Shown: positions 12,601-24,159, numbered from the stretch's first letter. The stretch: 64,000 bases of DNA from Lepas anatifera (GCA_034440635.1 JAOTON010001077.1:62001-126000), one strand, 5' to 3'. Notes: a model not told the origin generated them from the sequence alone. Program-made: numbers and translations.

Positions 12601-14950
12601 AATGCCGGCAAGTCAATAAGGTCACTGTTGAAATACATATTGGCCCCAAAACACTGAAGTCTTTGAAGAAAGTTCTTAAAAGCAAGAGATCCTATTTAAC
12701 TTTCATTGCAAGCTTGAAACCCGTAATTGAATCAGCGCAGATGTTTTCGGAATTTTGCAGCAATACCCCCAAAGTTAAACCAGACCGAGACAGGCACCTA
12801 TTATTCCTCCTGAACCCCATGCTGATGTCCCGCGACGACTCACGCTGGCCAGTCCTATGGCGATGCGGAGAGCGATGAGGCCGGTGGCGCTCCAGAAGGC
12901 GAAGAGGGGCGTCAGCAGGGTGAGCAGGCCCGTCAGCGCCAGGCCGACCCCTAGGGTGCGGACGGCTCCCACCCGCTCCGCCAGCCGCCCGCCAGGCACC
13001 TACGGACCGAGCCGCGGCCAGTGGCACCGGAAATCCATCTCTGACAGGAACGCATATAACCTAAAACCACTGATCAGCCTGATAATGCAGCACCATAGCA
13101 CAACTGGACTTACTGCTATCAGTGGTTAATATCCACATCGAGTCGCTTACCTGTGAGAGCGTATAGCCCACAAAGAAGGCGCTCAGAACACAGCCCTGGA
13201 TCAGTGAGCTCCACACAAACGGACCGTCCTGCCGAGTCACATTTGTAATATGAAAATAAGAAGTGTAAACTCTTAGATTGGATAATTCAGTGACAGAGAC
13301 CAAATTGAACCCTGCACAGACTGCACGTTACCGGTGTACGAGTATCACTTGTGAATTATAATTAGGAATTTATAGAACACTCTGACCGCAATAGCTATTG
13401 ACATTGCTAATTTTCCCCATTGGATGTGGGAAAATTTCCAGGGAGCTAGTAGAATTTAAACTCACATCCCAATGCATTATTAGGTCAACGTTTGACGGCG
13501 AGAACATTGCGCTCCCTTTATGAAGGTTATCTTAACGCCCCATGTTAGCAGAGGAAAATACAAATGCAACAGTTTCACTTCACGTATTGTCTGTAAATGG
13601 CCGAGCTGTCCATGCAATTTTCCGCCGGTATAAACGGGAGTAAGTTAAACAGACTCAGCTTCTCACCATTAGTGTGGCCAGCACTAACCTCAGTGGCTTC
13701 CGTGCTGATCTGCCGAGAAAGGTTTCCCGAACAGAAGCTATCTTCCGGAGAAAGTGTGAGGTTTTTGGTGGCACTCAGCGTGTTGAGCGCTGTGTTGTTT
13801 ACCATGGCAACTATTGCCATGGAGATATTCACCCGCAAAGAATAGCTGACAAAAAATCCAAGGCAGGCGAGTACAGCTAGCGTGTGTCTGGCACCACATC
13901 CTGAAAAGCGCAAACGAGTGTCAGCGTCAGAAAATTGTTCGAACGTCAGAAGATTGTTCGATAACTATCTGTTGCTAAACCACAGCCAGTGTCCAATCTA
14001 GGACTTTGCCAATTAGGGGAGGGGAGGAGCGATCCTCAGGGTGGCGCCAGTGTACCGACTGGGCACTAGAAATTACGATGTACGCCCGTCCTCTCCATGT
14101 CAATTATTGGTATTTTCATGTAGTTTCAGAAGTTTGGTAGAGAGAAAGGGCGCTCCAATGTTATTGGGCTTCTTCCCTACCACAAGTGGTATTCAAAACT
14201 TTTGCGCCATGGGAGCTACAAACCGACATAGTGGCATACCGACAAAGCGACAGTGTTCACTTTCTTTGAGTGTTGGCGGCATATAGATAAATTTTTTGTT
14301 GATTAGACGTTTCGTTGCAATTGTTTCTGTACTTTAACAGAAACCTCAGGAATGTGGACTTTTCCCGGAATTGTTGGAATTTAACGTAACACTAACTATC
14401 AAGGTTCCACGGTCTCTCCAAATCTCACGCTGTTGGAGTAGAGTTCGTGACCGGCGTGGGATTGAAACCCAGTCTTGTTCAAGAGTCCCGGTTGTGTATA
14501 GTGGACCACCAGAGCCCTTGACCCATTTCAATTTCGCATTGCATGTAATACTATATACATAAACGCGGGGAAACTGGAGGATTCATTCCCCGACTTGACG
14601 CGCCGTACTTCTGAAACTAATCATGGCACCCTCTCAAGACTCTTAGCTCAGACCCCAAACACTTTTCGGCTCCCTCCAACCACGCTGTTGTCTTCTCCGT
14701 CTGCCCCTCCTCCCCTAACGCTCCCTCTACCCGTCCAACCTGCCCGTGGTCCAGTGCACCCCTCCGACAGTCGTTGACATCTTTGTCTCACCTCACTACC
14801 TCTACGAGCCCAGGGAATACTGTACATACATACCTACACTACACATACATACCTGGTGGTACTTGTATATCTCGCGCCTTCTCGTCGGGAACGGCTCCGT
14901 AGTAGCCGTGGTTTTCGTGCAGCAGACACGGCCGCTCCTCGGGAGTCAAA
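3086..14950 (-). CDS. SLC17-family (sialin/vesicular-type) MFS transporter, 5' end missing
   Basis: A major-facilitator transporter of the SLC17 family (sialin, VGLUT, Na/phosphate type), expected in lysosomal, vesicular or plasma membrane and moving organic or inorganic anions. Exons 5'->3': 14853-14950, 13584-13900, 13151-13228, 12844-12999, 12425-12512, 11010-11086, 10309-10455, 9603-9755, 8995-9127, 8007-8120, 7207-7334, 3086-3271 (stop). All have GT-AG borders and matching phases, giving 557 visible residues. Family marks, in order: first helix with SLRVNISMAIVAMV; GYTLSQVPGGRLAERVGA; WVPPNERSRI; the GGWQAIFYV junction; FCNNWGDYLIMTELPTYIS; FSALPQLAK; GYNINHMDLAPNFAGTLMGI; and FGSAEEQPWN near the C-terminus. 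The first luminal loop is long, with several N-glycosylation sites. The frame is unbroken although introns hold many transposons. The ATG exon lies upstream of 14950 and was not found. Substrate cannot be told from sequence. Confidence 0.9.
3272..3967. other. Last SLC17 intron, 3' part
   Basis: Intronic sequence next to the final exon. It contains a (TA)n(TC)n microsatellite at about 3295-3335 and AT-rich unassigned DNA. A TA tract at about 3958-3968 abuts the foldback element. Confidence 0.6.
3968..6623. mobile_element. 2.66-kb foldback (long inverted repeat) element
   Basis: The sequence from 3968 inward is repeated in reverse complement ending at 6623. The outer ends are TTAGGCCATGTCGTGATCAC and its complement. 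Arms of about 1.2 kb (roughly 3968-5190 and 5470-6623) surround a spacer holding a 14-bp perfect hairpin (5408-5421 with 5434-5447). The arms look highly similar but not identical. Both outer ends sit directly in TA-dinucleotide tracts. No transposase or polymerase is recognisable. It lies in the last intron of the SLC17-like gene. Confidence 0.8.
6624..6662. repeat. (TA)n microsatellite
   Basis: About 38 bp of alternating TA adjoin the right end of the foldback element. A shorter TA tract adjoins its left end. Confidence 0.95.
6680..6788 (-). mobile_element. tRNA-derived SINE, family 1, copy A
   Basis: The minus strand has a Pol III A-box-like stretch (GTAGTGCAGTTTGTGGAGCG) and a B-box-like GAGCGATTCCC, with GAGCGTCGGGCTTCG between them. 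The head of the repeat at 36280-36390 is clearly the same family. It does not fold as a full tRNA, because there is extra sequence between the boxes and no matching acceptor stem, so it is called a SINE head. Confidence 0.6.
7394..7850. mobile_element. TTAA-ended MITE, copy 2
   Basis: Same family as 2110-2568, with inverted termini TTAAAGGGAATGTG and the matching CATTCCCTTTAA. It lies inside the SLC17 intron between exons 7207-7334 and 8007-8120 and does not affect either splice site. Confidence 0.72.
8121..8994. other. SLC17 intron with GC-rich repeat remnants
   Basis: The intron contains two GCAGGGGCGGC-like motifs near 8342 and 8402, which look like ends of decayed hAT-type elements. It also has a short ACATATAG tandem repeat at about 8680-8742. 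The apparent open frames on both strands over 8226-8690 have no recognisable domain. Confidence 0.5.
11390..12300 (-). mobile_element. LINE reverse-transcriptase fragment with nested MITE
   Basis: Decayed non-LTR retrotransposon in an SLC17 intron, on the same strand as the gene. In order on the minus strand: a block with PSSRKIVEQIMQRQLYSCL (RT region around the finger motifs), LLDLSKAFDII (11668-11700, the classic catalytic-aspartate block), NDTDWFLSYLRGHSKSV, and SVFQRSSLAPLLFNVSVND (a degenerate form of the G-x-P-Q-G-S-x-L-x-P-L-L-F block). Frames shift and stops occur, so it is dead. It resembles the Jockey/CR1 group. A MITE at 11914-12146 interrupts it. Confidence 0.7.
11914..12146. mobile_element. 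CATA-ended hAT-like MITE, copy 1
   Basis: This 233-bp element starts CATAAGTGTCG and ends CGACGCGTATG (inverted CATA/TATG termini). A perfect 8-bp direct repeat GGTAAATG flanks it (11906-11913 and 12147-12154). A second copy in opposite orientation is at 42846-43080. The 8-bp duplications point to a hAT-type transposase acting in trans. Confidence 0.78.
12425..12512 (-). CDS. Small internal exon of the SLC17-like gene
   Basis: This 88-nt exon is too short for an obvious open frame, so it is listed separately. Read on the minus strand it gives GVSAPSIHCLLARWVPPNER followed by SRISSFVYAG. That is the family's conserved segment after helix 4, whose W-x-P-P-x-E-R-S-R motif is an SLC17 hallmark. 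The acceptor is CCAG at 12513-12516. The donor GTGAGT lies just below 12425. It joins phase 0 upstream (exon ending GLAS) and phase 1 downstream (exon starting K-Q-L-G), so both joints fit. Confidence 0.88.
14425..14530 (-). mobile_element. tRNA-derived SINE fragment
   Basis: The minus strand carries an A-box-like GGTGGTCCACTATACACAAC and a B-box-like GGGTTTCAATCCCACGCC, spaced as in a tRNA head. Flanks do not form an acceptor stem, so this is a SINE remnant rather than a tRNA gene. Confidence 0.45.
14853..14950 (-). CDS. Probable N-terminal cytoplasmic exon of the SLC17-like gene
   Basis: The minus strand reads LTPEERPCLLHENHGYYGAV, then PDEKARDIQVPP, and ends with one base before a GTATGT donor. 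The next exon starts after TTTTCAG with two bases, so the phase is exact and the junction reads P-G-C-G-A-R-H just before the first helix. SLC17 proteins usually carry a short polar N-terminus here. The acceptor (CCGGCAG) is less certain because its pyrimidine tract is weak. No ATG lies in frame before a stop, so at least one more exon is upstream. Confidence 0.65.
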
Positions 14951-16517
14951 CTGCCGGATCCTCGGTGTTAAGCCATGCCAGGTGAAAGCTATACAGGCTA
15001 ATTGAATAATTCACTTGTCACCATATTTAAAGGGAGATACGAGACAAAAATTGTATTGGCTAGATCAAAAGGTCACAAAAAGTTGTTTCAGAAGTCCTAT
15101 TCTCATTTTTGCGAATTCGGCCTGCAAATACCTTAAAATGGCTCTCAAAGTCAACATTTCTAGACGACTCTACCGGTACACCTCTTATCGATGTAAATGA
15201 CGTACCCCCGGCTAAGGCTATCAAATTCTCTAAAAAACCGGTCCATTTTTCAAAAATAAAACTATTAGATAAAAAGTTATTTTTAAAAAGCTACAGCTAA
15301 AAATAATATTTAAACAAAAATATAGGACTTTTAAGAAATCAGAATTGACCAATCAGAACGTACAGCCACCTCATAGAGGAGTCACGTGACCTTTCTGACG
15401 CAAAAGTTTTGTCATCCTGGGGCTGAAGCAGAAAACGACTCAAGACCCGAGGTACGAAACGGCTGAAGACTTGAGTAATTATTTTTTCCGTTTCTAGGGC
15501 AAACTAATTCATGTTGTATTTTTTAGAGGCTTTGTAAAATTAATTCAAATACAAATACAGGAGAACAGATATTTTCATTAAAAAACAATACTTTTTAACT
15601 TTAAATAGTTTTCGCATACCTTTACTTTGCAACTTTAAATAGTTAATAGTACTTTGCATACCTTTTTTCTCATCATTTTTGCAACTTTTGTCAAAAATTT
15701 AAGGTTAGGTCATCTCAGGTCAGGTCACCAGTACAGGTCAAGTGACCGGACCTAAAGAAAAAAGTAAGATAGCATACGTCGGAACAGGATGAACTTATCC
15801 GATTGAAATTTATATCGAATAATGAGCCTACTGAGTTCGCTAGAATATGTTTTGTTATTTCTGATATCGATGACCTAAGGTCAGGTACGAGCCATGACCT
15901 CTCCTTTGGAAATACATAGGAAAAATGGTTTTAACTGAATAACTTAGTAGCGGATGGTGATAGAGCGTTTATTTTAAATGCATTAGATTTGCCTTGTCTT
16001 TGCGGTTCTAATGATGTGCATTTTATCTAATTTCACCTTCACCTGACCTCACGTCAGGTCAAATCCTTTATTTGACCTGGCAAGGTCATATTATGTATCA
16101 TTCGATTCGGCTTGCTGCCAGGATTCATACAGTTTCGATGTAATGACCAAAAACCTTCATTTACATGTTATCCCTATGATCAATGGTCAAGATGTGGCAC
16201 CTTAAACTAAAAATGGGCAGACCAAAATATTTGCTCCACCCTAGGTCAACAACATGAAAATTTCGAGATAGCAGATTTATGGACCCTCCTGAGGGGCGAA
16301 TTTCCCCCCACACACACACACCACCTCCCGACCCCAGCAAGCCCATGTTTAAATGTATCGAAAAAGACAGAAAGGCCCATTTTGGGTAGCGGTTTATAAT
16401 AACTAGCGGTAGGGAAATAGCGGGTAGCGGTTTCGAAGTTTTGAAAAAAGTAGCACTATTAGCGGTTTCAAGGAGCTAAGGTAGTAGAGGTAGGTAATTC
16501 AGCGTAGAAGAGGTATA

Positions 16518-16519
<2 letters not shown>

Positions 16520-16580
<61 letters not shown>
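16520..16580. repeat. (TA)n microsatellite, about 30 units
   Basis: An uninterrupted TA run. No inverted or foldback element was seen abutting this one. Confidence 0.95.
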
Positions 16581-16583
<3 letters not shown>

Positions 16584-16969
16584 CTTTGAAATTCCTCTCA
16601 GTACGCTGTGTCCAATTATTGTAGCATGATATTGATAGATCAAATATATGATCTGACCTGACCTAGGGTCAGGTCAAGGTAAAATTAATCACAACCTATA
16701 TCATTAGAAGCGCTGGGTCAAGGATAACTCAATGACATCCAAGTCAATGTTGTTTCTCCATTACTCACATTATTGAGCTCCAGCCATTTCACCCATGTAT
16801 TTCTATGATGCGTTACCTTGTGGTTTGCAGCCAGGTCATGTTTGACCGGTGCCGTGACCTGAGGCGACCGACGGTGGACCGCTGGGGGTTGTCCTAGTCG
16901 GGCGACAATGAAGAGTATCACCGAAGTGGAGGACCTGTAGACTCTTCACACGGAATTATGGCCAAGTGG

Positions 16970-17220
16970 TAGGCACAGCCGGCCACACTGCCGCCGCCGC
17001 TGTGGTGCTGTCCCTGCTGTGGCGCCGCTGTTGCTCAAGTGCTGTTGCCGGTCCTGTGGTGCTGCTGTATTGTAGCTGTGGCGCTGTGGTCACTGCAGTG
17101 CTGTTGCAACTGTGCTGTCGCTGATGGCACGCTGTTTTTCTTTTAATAACAATGCTGTTATCTCTGCCGCTGTGTCGGCGCTGTAGCTGCTGCTGTGGCG
17201 ATGCTGTCCGTGCTGTGACC
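16970..17220. repeat. CTG/GCTGTG-rich imperfect repeat
   Basis: Repeated GCTGTGGTGCTGT-like words over about 250 bp. It keeps frames open on the minus strand and gives low-complexity Q/T/A-rich translations. Confidence 0.7.
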
Positions 17221-20198
17221 GGGGCGCGAGTGCAGTCCGGTGACTGCCCCTCCGTCTGTCGTTGACAGATACGGCTGAAACATATCTGCCGGCTCCCATG
17301 CCGTCTGTGCGGGCCGGGTGGAACTGTTGCGTCATTGGTGTGTACGCCCTTGCGGCCGGCAAAGTCGCTCCCCATCCCTGAGGTGCACCCGGCACGAGAG
17401 TCGAAGCCACGCCGGAGCCCACTGGTGTCTTTATACAGAGGATACTAGCCGCAGCAGCGTCACCACCCCAGCTGTACCAGCTGTACCGGTATATAGATCC
17501 AGAGCTTATTCCGGCAGCCGGACACAAACTCAGATTTCCTTTTACAGACTTCTGCATTGCAAAATGGCTTAGGTATAACGAGCAGCGATGTAAACTTACC
17601 TTCCGTCTGAACGTATGTATGTATAGCAATTCTACAGAGTCTAATAAGTAGGTATCGTTCCTGTCCCCGGGTCCATTCTGGGGGGGGGTGAGGGGGGGGT
17701 CGGGATTCTGACCCTGTATCAACATCATGAAAATTATCAGTGGGATGCCCTATTGCCCTAATGATGAAGACCTGGGACGTGACTCTAAAACCTTCTTCTC
17801 TTTAAACATTCAGCACCGTAGCAAGGGAACAATCTTTACAAAATAGACAACATCCACGTAACTGCGCGCGTCCTTTTCCCTACCTCAAAATCCGGTGCCA
17901 ACTGAAGGGGTTTCCTCTGGCTGGAATGAGAGCACTCGAAACTTGGAGCGTGGACCCCAGGGAGGAGAGCGAATGTTTCCTGTAGGCATCTGTAGGAGCG
18001 AGAGGGCAATCCTCGATCGGGCGTCACCCAATCTCAACCCAGAACCCTGACAGGGCTGGGACATCGGCCCAACCTAAAAAGTATCATCGGCAAGTAACGG
18101 ATCTAAAATTTGACCAGAACATGGCCAATGTCAGCAGAGAGGTGGCCAAATGCCGAGAGGGAGCGTGCGGCTCACAGTGCAGGACAGCCAACAACGGGGT
18201 GGGTGGCCTAAGGCATACTTACGACCTCCTCACTATCAAGAGGGAGCAGGACGAGCAGGCACGTCTCTGCCAGAGCCCCAATCTAAAATTGCCTTTAATG
18301 CACCCATGCCGAGCAATTTGGACATTTTTTCAGATATTTTCCTGTCCACGTTTGACGCGAGCGCCCAACGAAAATGAGGTCTGCCTTTGTGGGCCTAAGG
18401 AGGTTGCCACCCCCTTCCCTTCACACCACGAATCCCTCCCTGATACGATGTGATTCACTCTCCCGGTACGGTCTCTAAAACTTCCAGGGCAGCTGCTGAG
18501 ACTGACCAGCCTTGAATGGACATAGGACAATAAACAAACGTGCGGACGGCCTTATCTCTGCGCACAGCACAAATGCCGATGACGTATAAGTTGTTGGAGC
18601 GTTACGGGGACACCCCACGCCGCACGGCCCACTTTGGTAGTGAAAAACACTTTCCACGGGCTGTTAACTAAGCAAATGACGAGTCTTTAGTCTTGCAGCT
18701 ACCGTCGAATTTCTGAAACGACCAAATAACGGCACGGGTCTCAGATGATACAGAGGCGGTGCGTGTGTTTTGGAGGTGCTGCACAGCGGTGCTACCAGTC
18801 CGGTAGTTTTCTTCCGCTCGAACACGGCGACAGCTCACGCACAGATCAGAGTACAGGGTGCGGCCACACCGCTACCGAGCAAAGTAGTGTGCACAACAGT
18901 GAAGCAATACACGCACTGCTGTGGTAATCCAGTCCCTTCGCCAGGATTTCGGATCAAAATCGGACTTGGTGCAGCCATAGGTAAATTCAAATAATTTCAA
19001 TAATATCCCATACCAATAATGAATAGCTGCAATAAAATATACAATCAATACAAGTTTTATGGGGAATAAGTGCAACATGTCAGCAGTAAAACACCTACCA
19101 CCCTAGAAAAAATACTTCCCTCATAGCTCTCCGATTATGCAAAATTTAATATAAGCACTGAAAAAAACAACACCTCAAGCGTAGAATTTCAATTTGTCTG
19201 CTCCTAAAATTACCCCATTATCAAGAATTTGTTTAGAATTATTGGTAAATATATTCCGACATCCAGCTTAATATTAGAAGAAAAGGTGTATTATTACACG
19301 CATGTGGTAAATTAATCACTATTTCATTTTTAGCACAGTGCAGTTCCATTCTTACTGAAAATGCAAAGGTGTAAATGTATCACCTCAGAGTATTTCTATG
19401 GAACTCACAAACTGCGCCAAGAATAGTTTCACTCTCCTGTGGTGAAACAATCCTGCCAATAGAATAAAACAAGTTCTTGAATGATTAAACTACCCTAGAT
19501 GAAGGTAATTATTCTTCTGATTTTTGTTTGGGTGTGTTTCTATGATGGAGGAAGGTATGTTTTTACTACAGTTTACACGTGGGTGGAATCGCGCCATTTC
19601 CTTTCTGCTTCAGTTCTGAGCTTGAACTACCCACCGCAGTTCCGCATTCAGAGGATTGATCAGGACTCGTACAGGTAGGAGAGAGTGATGAGAACTGGGA
19701 CGCAGGAGAAGTGGGACACCCCCATTTTTGAATCCACGAGTGAGCCAAAAATATAATTTTCAGCTGATTTCCGCACTATACGTGCCGCTGCACATCACTA
19801 GGGTGTCAACTTCCTTTTCCGGTGGGTGCTGGAAGCGAGTGGTGAGTGCTCCTTAAAAGTTAATTTTTACGTTTTCTTGAGTGGATGTTCTGTTAAATAT
19901 GCAACCGAAAAGTTCTTTATTTTGGTGCAATCAAGTTGGTGTCGCATTCTCCATCCATCTGTCCCAGCTTCGAACAACGAAAGGGGTTTTAATTTTGCTG
20001 ACATCGCAATTCTGAAAAATGGCGGGTTGGGGAGAACTGGGACAAGTTGTCCCGCTTCTCCCCTTGCTGTCCAGCCTATCCTTGTACTGTACTTGGATTG
20101 ATTGTACCTACATATTTGTACTTTGATGGAAATATGATTGTATCGTATTTTTAGCTAGAGAGATCATGGTCATCAACTTGTTTTTCTTCTCCCGTGGT

Positions 20199-23100
20199 CA
20201 GGGGCGCAGCCAGGGGGGGCACAGGGGGCACGTGCCCCCCCATCGGTGCCGGGGTGCCCTTTTAATTGTCAGGTGGTGTACCCTATTTGGGCCGTGCCGC
20301 TCGAATTTTAGTGCCCTACGCCGTTGAGCCTGGATGGAACTAGACTGCATTTAGCGATTTAAACTATTGTTTGACAATTAAGTGCCTTTTTGGTCAGTTA
20401 GGGCATTCTGTCGCCTTTCCAAGCACCCGGGAGGAGTATAGGCGCATAATCTGTTTCCAGAAAATGCCTCATCGTCGCCAATAATCGTACGGGCGGAGCT
20501 AATCTGGTGCCCCTTGAGCTCATCTGGTGCCCCCTGAGCGCTGGTGTTGGCCCCTGGAGCTGATCATATGCCCCCTGAGCTGATCTGATGCCCTCGTAGT
20601 CAATTTGGTGCCCCCCCTGAGAAAATAATTGTGCCTTCTGAACCTATATAATGCTCTCTGAGTTAGTCTGATGCCTCCGAGCTTGCCTGGTGTCCTATTA
20701 TCTGTTTTAGTGTCCCTTGGGCTGATCCGGGCCCCCTGAACTTATTTAATGCCTCCCGGAGTTTACTGTCCAGGGGCGCAGCCAGGGGGCACAGGGGGCA
20801 TGTGCCCCCATCGGTGCCGGTTGCCCTTTTGATTGCCAGGTGCCCTTTTGATTGCCAGGTGGTGTACCCCGTTTGGGCCATGCCGCTCGAAATTTAGTGC
20901 CCTAGGCCGTTGAACCTAGATGGAACTAGAGTACATTTAGCGATTTCAACTATTGTTTGACAATTAAGTGCCTCTTTTAGTCAGGTAGGGAATTCTGTCG
21001 CCTTTCCAAGCACCCGGGAAGAGTATGGGCACATAATCCGTTTCCAGATAATGCCTCATCTTCGCCAATAATCGTACGAGCGGAGCTCATCTGGTGCCCC
21101 CTGGAGCTAATCATGTGCCCTCTGAGCTGATCTGGTGCCCTTGTAGTCAATCTGGTGCCCCCTGAGAAAATAATTGAGCCTTCTGAACCTATATAATACT
21201 CTTTGAGTTAGTCTGATGCCTCCGAGCTTGCCTGGTGCCCTATTAGCTGTTTTAGTGCCCCTTGAGCTGATTGGGGCCCCCTGAGCTTATTTAATGCCTC
21301 CCGGAGTTTATCTACTGTCCAGGGGTGCAGCCAGGGGGGCACAGGGGGCACGTGCCCCCATCACTGCCGGGGTGCCCTTTTGATGTCCAGGTGGTGTACC
21401 CAATTTGGGCCGTGCCGCTCGAAATTTAGTGCTCTACGCCGTTGAAACGAAATGTAACTGGACCGCATGTAGCGATTTTTTGGACAATTTAATACCTTTT
21501 TCGGTCAGTTATGGCATTCTGTCGCCTTTCCAAGCACCCGGAAAGAGTATGGGCACCTGGTAGGTGTCCACCTAATGCCTCATCGTCGCCAATAATTGTA
21601 TGGGTAAAGCTAATCTGGTTCCCCTTGAGCTCATCTCGTGGCCTCTCAGCTGGTCTTGGCCCCTTGAGCTGATTACTTGCCCTCTAAGCTGATCTGGTGC
21701 CCCTGAGTAAATCGAGTGCCCCACTGAGCAAATAATTGTGCCTCCTGAACCTATATAATGCCCTCTGAGTTAGTCTAATGCCTCCGAGCTTGCTTGATGC
21801 CCTAATAGCTAATATAGTGCCCCTGGAGCTGATTCTTGCCCCCGAGCTGATCTCATGCCTCCCCAAGTTGATCTACTGTATTCTAAGTCAATATGGTGCC
21901 TCTTCAGCTGACTAGGTGCTCCCTCAGCTGATTATTAATGTCTCCTTAGATGGTCTGGTGCCCTCTGAGCTGGTTTGGTGGGCCCTGGGCCCATCTTGTG
22001 TTTCCTGAGCTGTTATGTTGCTCCCTGAGCTGATTTAGGCCCCTGCCATAGCCTGGGGGCTGGGAGCTGATCTGGGCCCCCGAGCGGATCGATCTGATGC
22101 CACCTGAGCTGCACTAATGCCCCTGATTCGATCTGGTGCCTCCTGAGTCCATCTGATGCCCTCTGAGCTAGTCTGGTGCCCCCTGAGCTAATCTGGTGCC
22201 CTTTCAGCTGACCTGGGCCTCCTTACGTGATTTCATGAGCAGCTCTAAAGTCCTGAGCTGAGCTGGGCCCACAGAGGGTGATGAGGGCCCCTGAGATGGT
22301 ATGGGGCTCCTGAGCTGATTAAGTGCCTCTTGACTTGATCTGGTATTCCTGAGATGGCCGGGGACCACTGATCTGATTCTTTGTACCCGAAGCTGATCTG
22401 GTGCCCTATGGGCATCTGGTGTCCCCTGATGAACAGCTCTGGGGCTTTTGAACTGATTGGGCCCCGAGCTGGTGAGGGATCCCTGAGCTGATGTAGTGCC
22501 CCTGACTTGAACTTGCCCCCTGAGCTGATCGATCTGGTGCACCTTGAGCAGATATACTGCCCCTGAACTTAACTAATACCCCCTGAGTCGATCTGGTGCC
22601 TCCTGAGTCATCATTGTGTCTCCTGAGCCCATCTGATTCCCTCTGAGCTAGTCTGGTGCTCCATGGCTAATGCGGTGCCCTGTAAGCTGACCCGGGCCTC
22701 CTGGGTTGATTACGTGATTTCCTGAGCAGCTCCCAGGCCCTGAGCTGAGCTGGGCCCACAGGGGCTGGTGAGGGCCCCTGAGATGGTATGGGGTTCCTGA
22801 GCTGATTAAGTGCCTCCTGACTTGATCTGGTATTCCCGAGCTGATCTGGGGCCCGAGCTGGTCGGGGACCACTGATCTGATTGTTTGTCCCCGAAGCTGA
22901 TCTGGTGCCCTATGGGGCGATCTGGTGTCCCCTGAGCACCTCTGGGGCTCCTGAGCTGATTGGGCCCCTAGCTGGTTAGGGATCACTGAGCTGATTTGGT
23001 GCCCCTGACTTGATCTTGTCCCTGATCTGACTTGAGGCCCCTGAACTGATCTGGGGCCCCAAGAGCTTATCTGGGGCCCAAGAGCGGATCTGGGTTCTGA

Positions 23101-24151
23101 GGGTACCCTGAGCTGGTCTGGGCGCTGAGCTTGTGAGAGCCCCTAATGTTGGCTTGAGGCCCCCTGAGGTGATCTGGCGCCTTAAACTGTTCTGGGGCTT
23201 CTTGAACTGGTTTAAAGCCCTATGAGCCTATCTGTGGCCCATTGAGCTAGTCTGATGACCTCATCTATGGGGCCAATGAGCTAGTCTAGTCCCTGGGATA
23301 GATGGGGAATAAGAACACGATGGAAACTCCCCTTGTAAAACGGAGCTAACGAGGAATGAGGAATTTCTAAAACGGCTTGTGATGCCTAGGCACCCCTGGT
23401 TATATAAATTACTTATTATATTGGTGGATTCTGGGAAGTGATGATAAAAGGCATGTGCTCCTCAGTTCAGAGGACAGTGCCCTAAACCAGGATTTCTATT
23501 AATTAATTTAAATGAAGAACTAGTTTTCACAATTTTCAGCCCTGTCCCACCATCCCCATCCAAACCACCCCATTCACCTCTTCTTTACTCTTAACTGGGA
23601 CCGATCCTTGAGAATGTTGAACTTAATAAGCGCGTTCAAAAGGTATCTCCCAAATTATTCCGGCAGCAAAAATTCTGTTCTTCCAAAGACACCATGCCAC
23701 TCCTCGTCCCACGGAGATTGTGGGAGGCAAGAAACTTTATCCGCGTTCAGCCAGGGCTCACTCGTTACGACAAAACCAATGGGCATAACAAATAAATTTT
23801 CGACTCCAATATGCCTTAACTTGCACATGGTAAAAGATATCACGTGCTCCGCTGATTTCTCTGATGTTAAGTACTTGCATGAGTTGACTGATTTGCCCTT
23901 AAATATATCCAAAACAGTCGTGTTTCGGCTACTTCCATGGCATTTTGATGATTTTTTTCTTTTTTTGCTTTAATAGAGTTTTCCTTCTCCGTCAATGATT
24001 TATTTGCATTTTTATTGAGCCAAAGATGCCCAAAAAATGATATAAACGAAGATATAGTAAGTTTTTAGGTTACGTTAAAAAGTGCCCTTTTTCCCTGGGT
24101 GCCCTTCAAAGTTGGTGTGCCCCCCATACCAAAGCTCTGGCTGCGCCCCTG
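20199..24151. mobile_element. Large hAT-like element with minisatellite interior
   Basis: The left end CAGGGGCGCAGCCAGGG and right end CTCTGGCTGCGCCCCTG are inverted repeats. The flanks are an imperfect 8-bp duplication, CCCGTGGT (20191-20198) and CCCGTTGC (24152-24159). The left head occurs three times in tandem, starting at 20199, 20771 and 21320 (periods 572 and 549 bp). It is followed by a degenerate minisatellite to about 23330 built from CTGAGCTGATCTGGTGCCCC-like units. No transposase was seen. About 23340-24080 is unique-looking. Confidence 0.7.
20500..23330. repeat. Degenerate CTGAGCTGATCTGGTGCCCC minisatellite
   Basis: Scores of imperfect units, mostly about 20-35 bp, alternate a GAGCTGATCTGG-type half with a GTGCCCC-type half. 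A longer-range repeat is visible: about 22200-22540 and 22650-23000 are near copies of one another. It is not a CRISPR array because units are continuous and degenerate, with no unique spacers. Confidence 0.85.
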
Positions 24152-24159
24152 CCCGTTGC

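Larger units (their letters stand above)
14951..20198. other. Intergenic DNA between the divergent genes, part 1
   Basis: No gene was recognised. Contents: a decayed copy of the AGGTCA-rich family at about 15680-16120, matching 56380-56620 (both have GGTCATCTCAGGTCAGGTCA-like cores); a (TA)n tract at 16520-16580; and an imperfect CTG/GCTGTG-rich tract at about 16970-17220. That tract creates long artificial open frames. The missing first exon and promoter of the SLC17-like gene should lie here. Confidence 0.5.

Noticed and set aside
17090..17728. 212-codon open frame on the minus strand
   Set aside because: It runs through a CTG/GCTGTG-rich tract that keeps frames open. The product is low complexity with no domain, and it lacks splice support as part of the SLC17-like gene.
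20500..23330. CRISPR-like array
   Set aside because: Units are continuous and degenerate, without unique spacers, and the DNA is eukaryotic. It is a minisatellite inside a transposon.
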